From Lacinutrix sp. WUR7 (lineage in GTDB: Bacteria; Bacteroidota; Bacteroidia; Flavobacteriales; Flavobacteriaceae), in NCBI RefSeq assembly GCF_016864015.1, contig NZ_CP045067.1, positions 2,081,001-2,145,000 of the forward strand: DNA of 64,000 nucleotides, written 5' to 3'. The notes beneath the pieces were generated by a model, which was given only the letters and a program-made list of their open reading frames with translations, had not been told where the DNA came from and searched no databases. This document shows, piece by piece, positions 40,071-50,834 of this stretch; the stretch's first letter is position 1; the number at the start of each line of letters is the position of its first letter. The translations under genes and the position numbers were made by a program.

Positions 40071-43000
40071 GGTTTTAAAACCACTTTCTGTATTTTTTGT
40101 TTTCCGTTAGAAAGTATTGCTTTAACGATATAAGCGCCTTCCGAGAAATTATGATTATTAAAACGAATCTCTGAAGCATTAATTTCTGTTTTGTTAATTA
40201 GAACTCTTCCTAAAAGATCATAAACTATGACTGTGCTAATGTTATCGTTTCCGGATTTTACTTTTATAAAGGAATTATTAGGAGCTATAATTTCTAATCC
40301 AGATAATTCATAATCCTCGATGCTTAAAGCATTATCGGTATATCTTAATATGAATCTATCATTATACGTACCAGTATTTATATTAAAGCTATACGGATTA
40401 ACACGTAAATTATGTATGGTATTGGTATAGGTGTCTTCTATAAAAATGGCTTGGTTGGTGTCTTGAAATAAACCATCTAGCGTATTTATAGCAATAGAAT
40501 AATTTCCGTTTTCAGGAATTACTATTCCTAAAGGTACCGTGTCTGTATCTTGAAAAGGAAGCGCTTTACCCTGTATGGACATTCTTTCTTCTTCAATTAA
40601 GGAATAAAAACTAATAGTTCCTCCAGCAAATTCATAACCATCATATAATCTGTCATTATCATTGGTAGCTCCTTCAATATAACCAACTAAAATAGAGGTT
40701 CCTATTTCATTTGGAGAAATAAGGTCTAGCCAAATTCTATGGCGTTCTATGTCTGAAGATTGTCTCGCAGAGGATTCATTTGTTCTATAGAAATTACTAT
40801 TAATTAATGTTTCATTACGCATGCTGTTATTAAAAATAACCTCTTCATTTTGCGTTGCATTATCTAACATTAATACGAAGAAAGCTTGTCCTGCAGCAAT
40901 GTCACCACCAAAAGTAGCTGGATTAGAACCGGTAAAATTGTTGTCAATATATTCGTCACTATAATTATAGATAAAATCATAATAAAACGGACTATCTTGA
41001 TAGCTTGGAGCAGTTTGATGTGTCCAAAAATAAATAGTACCATCTATATTAGGGTTTGCAGCTATAAAGTCGGCATAAGATATTGCAGAAGGGTAAGGAT
41101 TACCAATTAAGTTCCAATTATCATCTTCGTTAGTAGCTTGAAAATCTCCAGAAGATGTATAAGGTCCACTTGTATGTGTGCCTCGGTTTATAGGAACCGT
41201 AATCACACCATTTTGTGGTTTTCCGGAAAATTCGGTTGTATTGGTTGGTACGCCAGTATCAGGAACTAAGCCTCTTACAATATACCCTTTACCTTTACTC
41301 ATGTTTCCAGAAGCAGCAATCCAATCACCGTGTGTAACTCCATTTAATGTTGGATTCCACTCGTAAATTAGTTCTCCTGTTGCTGCTGAAATATCGGTAA
41401 CATTAAAGTCTTCATCGGTTGGTGAACTCCAATAAATATAATCGTATGAATTTACGCCGTTAGGTACTGTGCGTTGCATATTGATAATTCCATTACCTGT
41501 GTTGTCGTTTATATTAGGTCCAGATTCATAAACTTGAATTAAACTTCCAGAGTCTCTTATGTCTATAATTCCATCCAAATGAATCCAATCCATAACTTGT
41601 AAATTTGTGCCAGACAGAATTTCAACATAACCATTAGTATCTACGGTTAAATTTAATGCAGAAGCCAAAGTTGGAGGAATTGGAGCACCTATAGGGATGT
41701 TGGTGTTATCTGCAATTGGTGAGCGATTATTTGATAGGGCTATGTCTGGAATAAGAACACAATCACTAAGGGTTGGTACCCCAGAAGGTGTCCAGTTATC
41801 ATGAACATACCAATTTGTATCAATAGAACCGTTCCATGTTTTACTAGATTGATCTACAACAACATCATCTATTAAAGTAACGGTATTACCACAGATGGTA
41901 TAGGATACTTCAGCTGTATACGTGTCTGGTGTGTTTACTGTTAATGTGGAATTTGTTCCAAGAACAGTAGTTCCTGTGCTTGCAGAAAACCATTCTACAG
42001 AACTTGGTGTGATAATAGCTCCATTTGGTACAAAACGCCATGCTTCGTTGGTTGTTTCCCAATTTGCATCTAAGCCATTTCTACAAGGTGCTGCAGCATA
42101 TTCACCATTAGATACATCTCCTTGTAAGCCTACGATGGCATTACCATCATTCCATGTAGAAGTCCCACTGTTTTCAATCTTTTTTTCTTCTATAAATACT
42201 TCAATTATATTAGTGGTTTCATGAAGTATAATCATTCCTGTGTAAAAAGTAGAAGGATCGGTAAACATGGGGATGTTGTCCCATGAAACTTGAAACTGTC
42301 TACATGGAGCAGTACCTACTGTTCTGCTTCTTATTGGTGTGTTTGTCATCCCTGATGGGTCAATATCATGATAGACTCCAAAAATAGTTTGTTCGAATAA
42401 GTTCGCTCCGTCTGGTATGTTTGTGCTAAATGACCATGGACAAAAAGTACCAGGTGTATTATTTACTAAGTCGAAGGTAACTATACCATTAGCACCTACT
42501 AAAACTTCATCATAACATTGTCCGTAAAAATTAAAATCAAAACCAATACCTGTTGTGTCATCTGCCCATACATCATCTGTAGATATAACTTGGGATCCGC
42601 CAAATAGTATTGGAAAATCATAGACAGGTGCAACATAAGTTATTTGTTCTACGGCATAACTGTCTGTTTCTCTTATTGTGGAATGTGCTTGTAATGTAAG
42701 TGTAGGGCTAGAGCAATCTAAACTAAAGCTAGGGTCTGGGTCAAATGGGTCTGCGGAAAAAGGGTCTACTCCTTGTTCGCCAGCAATTATAGGACAAACA
42801 GTTGGTGTTGTTATTATATTTGTACAACCAGTAGTAAATGTTGTGGGGGTCCAAATACCAAAATCTACAGCATTACAAAGGCCTCTTACAAATATATAGT
42901 AAGTAGTTCCTGAGGATAAACCAGTTAGATTTATAGTTGTTCCTGTTGTTGTGCCTGTTATATCTCCAGCAGGAGTGTTCGTTGAATTATCCGTGGAAAC

Positions 43001-44806
43001 GATATACTCATAACCATTTGCAGGTGCTGGAGAAGAACCTGTCCAGCTAAACGTTCCGGTAGTAGAAGATGTAGCGGTTCCTGTCAAGCTAGTTGGGTCA
43101 TCCGTACAGTTTAACGGTGTAATCGTAATTAAATAATCTTCAGCTTCACCAGAAGGTCCAAAGGTATCAAAAGCACATGGGTCAGGTGAGGTTTCCCAGT
43201 AATCTGCTAAAATTCGAAATCTATAAGTTCCTGCAGCGACTCCGGGTATGGTGTAATTAAAATTAAGATTGGTTATATAGCTAGCTGAATCGTAGATTTG
43301 TTCGTTTAGATCATTAAAATCGCCATCGTTATTCCAATCTACCCAAATTCCTACTCCCATTCCTGAAAATCCATATATAAAATCAGCAGAAAATGTAATA
43401 TTACCACCTGGTGCTTGGGAAGCTGTCATAGAGGTGTAATCTGCATAACCACCAGTGGTGTAACCCGTATTGTTATTTGTAATATTTGTTATACCATTTG
43501 TTGTAGAGAAATCATCAATATAATTTGAAGAATTTGTAGATACAGGTGTACAAGGTGTAATTTCTGAAGTAAATGTGCCTGTTGAAGAAGAAGTAGATAA
43601 GCCAGAACTTGTACAAGTTACTACTAAATTCCAAGTTCTAACTATTCCAAGAGCTGGAGCTAGCATACCTGTAAGTGGAGCATACGAACTGGTAGATGTA
43701 CCTTGGTTTGTCCAAGGAGCACCACCAGTATCACTGTATTGCCATTGATAAGAAAGAGCAGTACCTGTTGTGTATCCGGTTACTGTAACACCATAAGTAG
43801 AACCTGGATTACCAGATGCAGGGCTAACGGTTAAAGTTCCTCCGGTTGGTGTGCCAGAGCAAGGGAGTAAGGCTAGAACCGTAATCGTATAGTCTTCTGC
43901 TTCTCCATAATTAAAAGAACCACAAGCAGGAGCAGGATTGCTAAGGTACGCATTTCTTATGCGCATTCTATAATTGCCAGCTGCTTGAGCTCCAGGGATT
44001 GTTATAGTTCCTAAAGTAGCAGGAGTGGCTAGATATCCTGTAGATATTACATTTTCGCCAAGATCATTAAAGTTTCCATTACCATTCCAATCTATCCATA
44101 CATTATAGCCGTATGTGCTAGAGGGATGCGTTGCTGATAGTGTAAAGCTGAATCCGGGGAATTGACTGGCAAAATGCGATGTATAGTCGGTATAACCAGA
44201 AAAACCTGTCCCTGTATTATTAATGTTTGAGACACCTCCAGCGGTTGTAACACCACTAATATAATATGATGCTGAATAATTGTTTGTTGGTGTGCAAGTA
44301 GCGGTTGCGTCAACAATACAAATTGTGCCATTCATATTATTTCCTCCAGTATTATTTGTTCTCATTAAACGAAGAAAATATGTAGTATTAGGGGAAACGG
44401 TAATGTTTGCTAAACTAGTATTTGCAGTATTGGGGCTTGTGCATGCTATTTCGGTTAAAGAACCGCAAGTACCACTGTAAATCGCGATTCCTAACCTCCT
44501 GTTGCTTGTTCCTATTATGTCAATTAGAGATGTGCTAGCTCCAGTTGTAAATGTTCCCCAACCATCTCTTTGGGAGACTCCACAACTTGGGTCTGCCATT
44601 GAATCTGTAAATGCAGTCTCAACATTATAACTTGTTGTAATGCAAGAATTGTTTACAGGAATTACAAATGTGCTTGAACAATTGTTTGTTTGTCCAAAAC
44701 AATACGTGGTGCATAAAACAAATAAATAAAGAATAGGGAATTTAGTCTTAAATTGCTTTTTTTTGCAATATTGTAAAGCATTGCGTAAGTGTAATTTTTT
44801 CATCAT
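40067..44806 (-). CDS. Large T9SS cargo protein with GEVED and fibronectin III domains
   Basis: 1579 aa. N-terminal hydrophobic signal (FPILYLFVLCTTYCFGQ). At least two GEVED domains: one ending CGSFNYGEAEDYTI, the other SGEAEDYLITI, each with a DWNGNGNFNDLGE-type calcium loop. A fibronectin III domain follows (TGTFSWTGSSPAPANGYEYIV). The last ~80 residues form a type IX secretion sorting domain (VIVYDLLGRVLINKTEI, AYIVKAILSNGKQKIQKVVLKP). It is secreted and likely displayed on the surface. Ligand unknown. Monocistronic. Confidence 0.9.
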   Translation of the reverse strand: MMKKLHLRNALQYCKKKQFKTKFPILYLFVLCTTYCFGQTNNCSSTFVIPVNNSCITTSYNVETAFTDSMADPSCGVSQRDGWGTFTTGASTSLIDIIGTSNRRLGIAIYSGTCGSLTEIACTSPNTANTSLANITVSPNTTYFLRLMRTNNTGGNNMNGTICIVDATATCTPTNNYSASYYISGVTTAGGVSNINNTGTGFSGYTDYTSHFASQFPGFSFTLSATHPSSTYGYNVWIDWNGNGNFNDLGENVISTGYLATPATLGTITIPGAQAAGNYRMRIRNAYLSNPAPACGSFNYGEAEDYTITVLALLPCSGTPTGGTLTVSPASGNPGSTYGVTVTGYTTGTALSYQWQYSDTGGAPWTNQGTSTSSYAPLTGMLAPALGIVRTWNLVVTCTSSGLSTSSSTGTFTSEITPCTPVSTNSSNYIDDFSTTNGITNITNNNTGYTTGGYADYTSMTASQAPGGNITFSADFIYGFSGMGVGIWVDWNNDGDFNDLNEQIYDSASYITNLNFNYTIPGVAAGTYRFRILADYWETSPDPCAFDTFGPSGEAEDYLITITPLNCTDDPTSLTGTATSSTTGTFSWTGSSPAPANGYEYIVSTDNSTNTPAGDITGTTTGTTINLTGLSSGTTYYIFVRGLCNAVDFGIWTPTTFTTGCTNIITTPTVCPIIAGEQGVDPFSADPFDPDPSFSLDCSSPTLTLQAHSTIRETDSYAVEQITYVAPVYDFPILFGGSQVISTDDVWADDTTGIGFDFNFYGQCYDEVLVGANGIVTFDLVNNTPGTFCPWSFSTNIPDGANLFEQTIFGVYHDIDPSGMTNTPIRSRTVGTAPCRQFQVSWDNIPMFTDPSTFYTGMIILHETTNIIEVFIEEKKIENSGTSTWNDGNAIVGLQGDVSNGEYAAAPCRNGLDANWETTNEAWRFVPNGAIITPSSVEWFSASTGTTVLGTNSTLTVNTPDTYTAEVSYTICGNTVTLIDDVVVDQSSKTWNGSIDTNWYVHDNWTPSGVPTLSDCVLIPDIALSNNRSPIADNTNIPIGAPIPPTLASALNLTVDTNGYVEILSGTNLQVMDWIHLDGIIDIRDSGSLIQVYESGPNINDNTGNGIINMQRTVPNGVNSYDYIYWSSPTDEDFNVTDISAATGELIYEWNPTLNGVTHGDWIAASGNMSKGKGYIVRGLVPDTGVPTNTTEFSGKPQNGVITVPINRGTHTSGPYTSSGDFQATNEDDNWNLIGNPYPSAISYADFIAANPNIDGTIYFWTHQTAPSYQDSPFYYDFIYNYSDEYIDNNFTGSNPATFGGDIAAGQAFFVLMLDNATQNEEVIFNNSMRNETLINSNFYRTNESSARQSSDIERHRIWLDLISPNEIGTSILVGYIEGATNDNDRLYDGYEFAGGTISFYSLIEEERMSIQGKALPFQDTDTVPLGIVIPENGNYSIAINTLDGLFQDTNQAIFIEDTYTNTIHNLRVNPYSFNINTGTYNDRFILRYTDNALSIEDYELSGLEIIAPNNSFIKVKSGNDNISTVIVYDLLGRVLINKTEINASEIRFNNHNFSEGAYIVKAILSNGKQKIQKVVLKP

Positions 44807-45000
44807 AAACTGTAAATTTGGAACATAAGTTTACGTCAAAAAGACATTATAAAGAAGCAAATTGTAGATTTGGGGATCTAAATTTAAAACAAGTAATTAA
44901 TGTCTAATTTAACATTTTATTTAAAAATAATGTTGTGTATTAACATTTTTATCTAAAATAGTTTAATATTATTAATAATAAATAATTTTTCGTTGAAACG
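44807..45000. other. AT-rich intergenic gap between divergent genes
   Basis: 194 bases with no ORF, hairpin terminator or exact TAnnTTTG box seen. It presumably holds the promoters of the T9SS gene and the PLP deaminase gene. Confidence 0.5.
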
Positions 45001-45888
45001 ATGGGTTTGACTGTTGAAATTAATGTAAGTGCTGATCATCAGGTTTTTGTGAGAAAAACGTATATGAATCATGCTTTTATTTCAGGAAATAAATTAAATA
45101 AGCTGAAGTATAATATCATAGAAGCTAAAAATCAGAAGAAAACTACCTTACTGACTTTTGGGGGTGCTTTTTCAAATCATATTGCTGCTGTTGCTGCGGT
45201 GGGCAAAGAATATGGTTTTGATACGGTTGGCGTTATTCGTGGTGAAGAGTTAGCGAGTAAGGTGAACGAAAATTCTACCTTGAGTTTTGCTAAACAACAA
45301 GGCATGCAATTTCATTTCGTTTCTCGTGAAGCGTTTAGAAGTAAGACTTCTGATTTATTTATAGAGGAATTAAAAGATGCTTTTGGAGACTTTTATTTAA
45401 TTCCTGAAGGGGGAACAAATGCTTTAGCTGTTAAAGGTTGTGAAGAGATTATAGAAAAAGGTGACGAAGTGTACGATTATATATGTTGTCCTGTAGGAAC
45501 TGGTGGAACTATATCTGGAATTATTAACGCGAGTTTTCCGCATCAAAAAATTCTGGGATTTCCAGCATTAAAAGGAGACTTTTTACAAGAAGAAATCACT
45601 AAATTTACCAACGGAACAAATTGGGAGTTAATAACGGATTATCATTTTGGAGGTTATGCAAAAATAAAAGCCAACTTAATTACGTTTATTAATGTGTTTA
45701 CTAAGGAATACAATATTCCTTTAGATCCTGTTTATACAGGAAAAATGCTATTTGGAATTCAAGATTTGATAGCAAAAGGATTTTTTCCGAAGCATTCCAA
45801 AATATTAGTCATCCATACTGGAGGGTTACAAGGCATTGAAGGAATGAATGCCGTTTTAAAAAAGAAGAATTTACCATTGATTGTATAA
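45001..45888 (+). CDS. D-cysteine desulfhydrase / ACC deaminase family PLP enzyme
   Basis: 295 aa, tryptophan-synthase-beta fold. PLP Lys31 in SGNKLNKLKYN, substrate loop LLTFGGAFSNHIAAVAA, phosphate-binding GTGGTISG. Members deaminate D-cysteine or 1-aminocyclopropane-1-carboxylate. The flavobacterial group is usually of unknown substrate; D-cysteine desulfhydrase is more likely than ACC deaminase. The N-terminal block reads VFVRKTY where relatives have KRED-like residues, a small deviation of unclear effect. The next gene begins three bases after the stop. Confidence 0.85.
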   Translation: MGLTVEINVSADHQVFVRKTYMNHAFISGNKLNKLKYNIIEAKNQKKTTLLTFGGAFSNHIAAVAAVGKEYGFDTVGVIRGEELASKVNENSTLSFAKQQGMQFHFVSREAFRSKTSDLFIEELKDAFGDFYLIPEGGTNALAVKGCEEIIEKGDEVYDYICCPVGTGGTISGIINASFPHQKILGFPALKGDFLQEEITKFTNGTNWELITDYHFGGYAKIKANLITFINVFTKEYNIPLDPVYTGKMLFGIQDLIAKGFFPKHSKILVIHTGGLQGIEGMNAVLKKKNLPLIV

Positions 45889-45891
45889 AAG

Positions 45892-46689
45892 ATGAAGAAA
45901 ATAATTATTGCAAGCTGTATATCGTTATTGATGTTTAGTTGTGGGACAAGTAAAAAAACAGTTACAAAAAGAAATAAAAGAGTTGTAGTGGTTAAAAGTT
46001 CTGAAAAAGAACCAGAACAAGAAAATGTAACTACTCCTGAAATTGCACCAAATACTCCTGAAGTTTATGCAAACTCTACCGAAGAGTATGTTGCCATTTA
46101 TAGTGATATAGCACAAGATGAAATGCGTAAATATGGTATTCCTGCGAGTATTACTTTAGCACAAGGTATTTTAGAATCTGCTTCTGGTAAGGGAAGACTT
46201 TCTGTAGAGGCTAATAATCACTTCGGAATTAAATGTCACGATTGGACTGGTGCGAAAATTTATCACGATGATGATGCGTCACAGGAATGTTTTCGTAAAT
46301 ATAACAACTCTAAATATTCCTTTAGAGATCATTCGCTTTTCTTAACCGGTAGAAGTCGTTATAGCAAATTGTTTGATTTTGAAAAAGATGATTATGAATC
46401 TTGGGCAAAAGGACTACGCGCTGCAGGGTATGCTACAGATAGAAAGTATCCTGTTAAATTAATTAGTTTAATTGAACGTTACCAATTACATAGATTCGAT
46501 GCAGAAGTATTAGGGAAGCAAGCAGATAATAATGATAAGCATACAGTGGCAAAAGGAGATACCATGTATTCTGTTTCAAAAAAATATAAAATTACAGTTA
46601 AAGAACTTCAAGAATTAAATGGTTTAGAAGATACCAGCTTGTTTGTAGGTCAGGTACTCTTTGTAAAACCAATGCCAAAAGATTATTAA
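45892..46689 (+). CDS. Glucosaminidase-LysM lipoprotein
   Basis: 265 aa. Lipobox [10 protein letters not shown] (Cys17). A Lys/Glu linker, then a glucosaminidase-type domain (about 62-200: [57 protein letters not shown]) and a C-terminal LysM ([28 protein letters not shown]). It hydrolyses peptidoglycan glycan strands, N-acetylglucosaminidase-like, at the cell envelope. The catalytic Glu is probably in ILESASG. It lies in a tight plus-strand run between the PLP deaminase gene and hemL. Confidence 0.93.
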   Translation: MKKIIIASCISLLMFSCGTSKKTVTKRNKRVVVVKSSEKEPEQENVTTPEIAPNTPEVYANSTEEYVAIYSDIAQDEMRKYGIPASITLAQGILESASGKGRLSVEANNHFGIKCHDWTGAKIYHDDDASQECFRKYNNSKYSFRDHSLFLTGRSRYSKLFDFEKDDYESWAKGLRAAGYATDRKYPVKLISLIERYQLHRFDAEVLGKQADNNDKHTVAKGDTMYSVSKKYKITVKELQELNGLEDTSLFVGQVLFVKPMPKDY

Positions 46690-46694
46690 ATTTC

Positions 46695-47981
46695 ATGAAT
46701 TATACACGTAGTAGTGCATTATTTGCACAAGCAGAAAAAGTGATTCCTGGGGGAGTGAATTCTCCTGTAAGAGCATTCAATGCTGTAGGAGGAACACCTA
46801 TATTTATTAAAGAAGCAAAAGGAGCTTACTTAATAGATGAAGACAATAACCAGTATATCGATTATATAAACTCTTGGGGGCCAATGATACTTGGTCACGC
46901 TTTTCAGCCTGTTGTAGATGCAGTTGTAGAGAAAACCAAAAAAGGAACTTCTTTTGGAACACCAACAGAGATTGAAACGCAAATTGCAGAATTAGCGGTT
47001 TCTATGGTGCCAAATATAGAAATGATTCGTTTTGTGAATTCCGGAACAGAAGCTTGCATGAGTGCAGTGCGTCTTGCTCGTGGTTTTACAGGAAAAGATA
47101 AAATTATAAAATTTGCAGGTTGTTATCACGGACATAGTGATTCGTTTTTAATACAAGCAGGAAGTGGTGCTGTTACTTTTGGGTCGCCAAATAGTCCCGG
47201 AGTTACTGCAGGTACCGCGAAAGATACTTTGTTAGCGACTTACAATGATATTGCAAATGTTGCTCAAATTATAGAAGTAAATAAAGGAGAAATAGCTTGT
47301 GTTATTTTAGAGCCTGTTGCTGGGAATATGGGCTGTATTCCTCCAAAGAATAATTTTTTACAGGAGTTAAGAACGCTTTGTACTGCTAATAATATTCTTT
47401 TGATTTTTGATGAGGTTATGACCGGTTTCCGACTCGCAAAAGGTGGTGCACAAGAACTATATGATGTGAAAGCAGATATTGTTTGTTTTGGAAAAGTAAT
47501 TGGCGGCGGATTGCCAGTTGGTGCATTTGCTGCTAATAAAGAAATTATGAGTTATTTAGCACCTATTGGTCCTGTGTATCAAGCAGGAACTTTAAGTGGT
47601 AATCCTCTAGCTATGGCTGCTGGTTTGGCGATGCTACAAGAATTAAATGGAGATGCAGTTATTTATAATCGTCTAGCGGAAAAAACAGAATATTTGCATA
47701 AAGGTATTGCTGAAGTATTAAGCCAAAATAATATTACACATACCATAAATAGAATAGGTTCTATGATTTCTGTGCATTTTGCAGCTGGTGAAGTATTAGA
47801 TTTTGAAACTTCTGCCGAAGGAAATAACGAAACTTTTAAAAAGTTCTTTCATGGAATGTTAAATGAAGGTGTTTACATTGCGCCAAGTGCTTTTGAAACT
47901 TGGTTTATTACAGATGCTTTAACGTATGAAGATTTAGATAAAACAATTCGTGCTGTGGACGCAGTTGCTAAAACATTATAA
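46695..47981 (+). CDS. hemL: Glutamate-1-semialdehyde 2,1-aminomutase
   Basis: 428 aa, normal length. Motifs: [13 protein letters not shown] start, [47 protein letters not shown], and PLP Lys267 in [11 protein letters not shown]. It makes 5-aminolevulinate in the C5 haem pathway. Starts five bases after the glucosaminidase stop. A strong terminator follows. Confidence 0.97.
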   Translation: MNYTRSSALFAQAEKVIPGGVNSPVRAFNAVGGTPIFIKEAKGAYLIDEDNNQYIDYINSWGPMILGHAFQPVVDAVVEKTKKGTSFGTPTEIETQIAELAVSMVPNIEMIRFVNSGTEACMSAVRLARGFTGKDKIIKFAGCYHGHSDSFLIQAGSGAVTFGSPNSPGVTAGTAKDTLLATYNDIANVAQIIEVNKGEIACVILEPVAGNMGCIPPKNNFLQELRTLCTANNILLIFDEVMTGFRLAKGGAQELYDVKADIVCFGKVIGGGLPVGAFAANKEIMSYLAPIGPVYQAGTLSGNPLAMAAGLAMLQELNGDAVIYNRLAEKTEYLHKGIAEVLSQNNITHTINRIGSMISVHFAAGEVLDFETSAEGNNETFKKFFHGMLNEGVYIAPSAFETWFITDALTYEDLDKTIRAVDAVAKTL

Positions 47982-47985
47982 AATA

Positions 47986-48021
47986 AAAAGCACCTTAAAG
48001 ATTTCTCTTTTAAGGTGCTTT
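47986..48021. terminator. Terminator after hemL
   Basis: AAAGCACCTTAAA and TTTAAGGTGCTTT arms around a short AGATTTCT-type loop, with flanking A and T runs; bidirectional, between convergent genes. Confidence 0.85.
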
Positions 48022-48046
48022 AAAAAAAAACTAAAAACTAACTATA

Positions 48047-48496
48047 CTACTCTTTACTAGGTTTGCTGTCACGCTCTCCTTTTTTGCCTTTTCTTTTTCC
48101 TTCTTTATGGTTTCTTTTGTCACCTTGCTTTTCCCATTTAGCATATTGGTCTGCATTTAAAATGCTTTTCATTTTTTTCTTATTTGCTATCTGTGCGTCT
48201 AAATGCTCGTTTTTCATTTTAAGCATTTCTTCTTTACTAGGTTTTTCTTCCGATTTTTTTCTATCTTTTCTAGCTTCCATTTTTGCTTTTCTGGCAATAG
48301 CGTTTTCTAAATTAATAGCTCCAATTTCTTTTTGTTGTGCAGCTGTTAGATCTAAATCTAAAGTCATTTTTTTAGTTCGTAATTCTGCCATTTCTTGCGG
48401 ACTGAAATCTGCTCCTTTGTGCTTTCTCTCCATTTTCTCTTGCGCACTAACTTGTATAGTTACTAAGGCTAATGCTATAATTAATAATTTTTTCAT
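48047..48496 (-). CDS. Exported Lys/Glu-rich helical protein, Spy-like
   Basis: 149 aa. Signal peptide MKKLLIIALALVTIQVSAQ. The mature protein is highly charged with LDLDLTAAQQKEIGAINLEN and MKSILNADQYAKWEKQ, two LTxxQ-like motifs as in DUF4890/Spy/CpxP-type periplasmic chaperones of Bacteroidetes. The tail is strongly basic. Function not proven. Monocistronic. Confidence 0.8.
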   Translation of the reverse strand: MKKLLIIALALVTIQVSAQEKMERKHKGADFSPQEMAELRTKKMTLDLDLTAAQQKEIGAINLENAIARKAKMEARKDRKKSEEKPSKEEMLKMKNEHLDAQIANKKKMKSILNADQYAKWEKQGDKRNHKEGKRKGKKGERDSKPSKE

Positions 48497-48575
48497 TTGT
48501 TTCTGTTTTAATTGTTATTTGCTTCTAGGACTTCGGAAAACTAAAATAGTTTAATGATAGAAATATTTTTAACAA

Positions 48576-50087
48576 CTAATTAACTAATTGTGCTTGTTCA
48601 ATTAAGCGTAGCGTAGTTTGAAATAAAGGGCTTTTTTCCATCTTGCTTTTTAGCCAAGCATAGAAGCTTATTCCAAAAATGTCTTCTTGTTTTGCAGGAA
48701 TCCATTCAAAAGAATCTTCTACCAAATTCTTGAATTTCTCTGTTGTAATAATCTCTGGTTGCTTGTAGAATTTTTCAACAAAACCTAAATACGTAGTCAC
48801 ACGTTCTTGATTGATCTCTTTTAAATAGGTATTGTATTGCCTTTTAAAACTTTGAAGTCTAGATTCTATAATGTCAATATCACCAAGCTCTACTTGTAAT
48901 AATAATTCGGTAAGGTTCTTTTTGATAGTCCATTCTATTCCGGCTTTTTCTATATAGTATTTGTCGGTGTGGTAAAATTTAGAAAAAACTTGCTTTGCTT
49001 TCGTTAGGTTCTCGTTTTGAATGTAAAACATAATTAAGCTTAATCTTATATCTAATACTGTTTCGGTATCTGTATGCTTTGAATGAAGATAAGGTGCCAA
49101 ATACGATATTGCTTCTTTTTGTTTATTGGAGTAGTTTAAGTTTAGAGCTAGTAGTAAATCGTGTTTTAATATAAAGGTGTTGTAGTGTTTTTTCTTATTA
49201 GCCAGCATCAGATTATGCATGACTTCTAGATGTGCCTTCGATTGTTTGAATTTTTTATTTCGGAATAACGCATTTGCAATCATATAAACCACTTGAATAT
49301 GATAGAATAATTCTTTCTCATTTGTTTTACGAAGCTTTATAATAGCGTAGGTTTTCATTAAGAAAGATTCGATTTTTAAATAATCTTTAGTAACAAAAGC
49401 TGAAATACTTACAATATGCATTAATTGGTATAGGGATTTAAAAGAAATGGAATCATGTATATTAATATGATGTTCTTTTAGTGTATCATTCAATAAGGTT
49501 TCAAAATCTACAATTTCTTTTTTATAGGAAATATTATTCAATGCTTGTCGGATTTTTGCATAGACAATATTGAGTTGATCTTCTAAATAATGTTTTTTTT
49601 GATTGCTATTGTATTTTAAAATCAGCTGCTCCATATCTAAGGATGGATTTGTAAATGCGTACTGAATTTTTATACTGTAAATCTCATTTAGTATCGCGAA
49701 TAAATGATGTTCTGTTGCAAGGGTTTCCGCTTTGTCTAAAATGTGATAGGCAACCTTGGCCTCTTTCATTAAAAAGAAGTTTCGCGAAGCAAGAATGAAT
49801 TTTATGATTTGCATGTCAATCGAATTCTCTTCCTCTAGATTGGTGTTTGCAATAAAATCAATGATCGATAAGTAAAGCCTTTTTCGTAATGCGTGATATG
49901 CATTTTTGTTAGATGTATTATAAAGGCTTGTAAAAATAGCATCAGACGAAAGCGTATTCTTCGCAATTAACTTAAATAATTCCACATTTTTGATATCGTT
50001 TCTTTTGTTCTTTTTCTTAAGATATATAAGGAATCGTTGCTGTTCTTCGGAAGAAAAAGTAGAAATGATCGTGTTTAAATTAGTCAT
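48576..50087 (-). CDS. Conserved helical-repeat protein, unknown function
   Basis: 503 aa, no signal peptide or transmembrane segment, almost entirely alpha-helical with TPR-like alternation ([41 protein letters not shown]). The start [33 protein letters not shown] looks like a short adaptor or DNA-binding-like helix bundle, which I recall in flavobacterial proteins of unknown role. Probably a cytosolic scaffold. Divergent from the YiaA-like gene. Confidence 0.75.
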   Translation of the reverse strand: MTNLNTIISTFSSEEQQRFLIYLKKKNKRNDIKNVELFKLIAKNTLSSDAIFTSLYNTSNKNAYHALRKRLYLSIIDFIANTNLEEENSIDMQIIKFILASRNFFLMKEAKVAYHILDKAETLATEHHLFAILNEIYSIKIQYAFTNPSLDMEQLILKYNSNQKKHYLEDQLNIVYAKIRQALNNISYKKEIVDFETLLNDTLKEHHINIHDSISFKSLYQLMHIVSISAFVTKDYLKIESFLMKTYAIIKLRKTNEKELFYHIQVVYMIANALFRNKKFKQSKAHLEVMHNLMLANKKKHYNTFILKHDLLLALNLNYSNKQKEAISYLAPYLHSKHTDTETVLDIRLSLIMFYIQNENLTKAKQVFSKFYHTDKYYIEKAGIEWTIKKNLTELLLQVELGDIDIIESRLQSFKRQYNTYLKEINQERVTTYLGFVEKFYKQPEIITTEKFKNLVEDSFEWIPAKQEDIFGISFYAWLKSKMEKSPLFQTTLRLIEQAQLVN

Positions 50088-50240
50088 TTAATCGTCAGTA
50101 TTATTTTTATTAAAGTACTAAATATAATGAATAGGTTTATTTTTTATATGAAAATATCGTCAGTATTACTGAAATTTTGTGTTTGGAGTATTTCTGAAGT
50201 GTTACATATTTGTCCCAATAATCATTTAAAACAAAATAAT

Positions 50241-50726
50241 ATGGATTATCAAACAACCGTTTCAGGAAATGAAACAAAAAACAAGAAGAAGATTAAAAAA
50301 GAAGCAAAGGTATTCGATCAAAAACCAACCAATGCATTTATTGGTGCATCCTGGTCTGTTTTATTAGTCGGCGTAGTTGCTTATTGCATAGGTTTATGGA
50401 ATGCAGGAATGGAATTAAACGAAAAAGGCTATTATTTTACCGTTTTACTTTTTGGTTTGTTCTCGGTTATTTCTGTTCAAAAAGCAGTTCGAGACAAAAT
50501 GGAAAACATTCAGGTCACCGAAATGTATTACAGTATCAGTTGGTTTACAACTATTGTGTCTATTACATTATTAGTGGTAGGTTTATGGAATGCCGATTTA
50601 GAACTTAGTGAAAAAGGCTTTTATGCCATGTCCTTTGTTTTGAGTTTGTTCGCAGCAATTGCAGTACAGAAAAACACAAGAGATGTTGCTTTTATAGATA
50701 ATAACAGCGAAACAGAAGAGATTTAA
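50241..50726 (+). CDS. YiaA/YiaB two-helix-domain inner membrane protein
   Basis: 161 aa from the ATG at 50241; the track to 50127 would add a non-conserved leader. Four transmembrane helices in two similar halves: [33 protein letters not shown] and [30 protein letters not shown], each closed by a [16 protein letters not shown] turn, the YiaAB domain hallmark. Function unknown. A terminator-like hairpin follows. Confidence 0.9.
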   Translation: MDYQTTVSGNETKNKKKIKKEAKVFDQKPTNAFIGASWSVLLVGVVAYCIGLWNAGMELNEKGYYFTVLLFGLFSVISVQKAVRDKMENIQVTEMYYSISWFTTIVSITLLVVGLWNADLELSEKGFYAMSFVLSLFAAIAVQKNTRDVAFIDNNSETEEI

Positions 50727-50757
50727 AACTTTGTTTTGATGATTGGTTTTTATAAAC

Positions 50758-50790
50758 CCAAAGCCTCGCAATTCGTTTTGCGAGGTTTTA
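50758..50790 (+). terminator. Likely terminator after the YiaA-like gene
   Basis: AAAGCCTCGCAA and TTGCGAGGTTTT arms around TTCGTT, with a weak T run. Confidence 0.6.
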
Positions 50791-50834
50791 AACCAAAGAA
50801 CTATCACTATCTTTAAACTTTAAATTCTACAGTC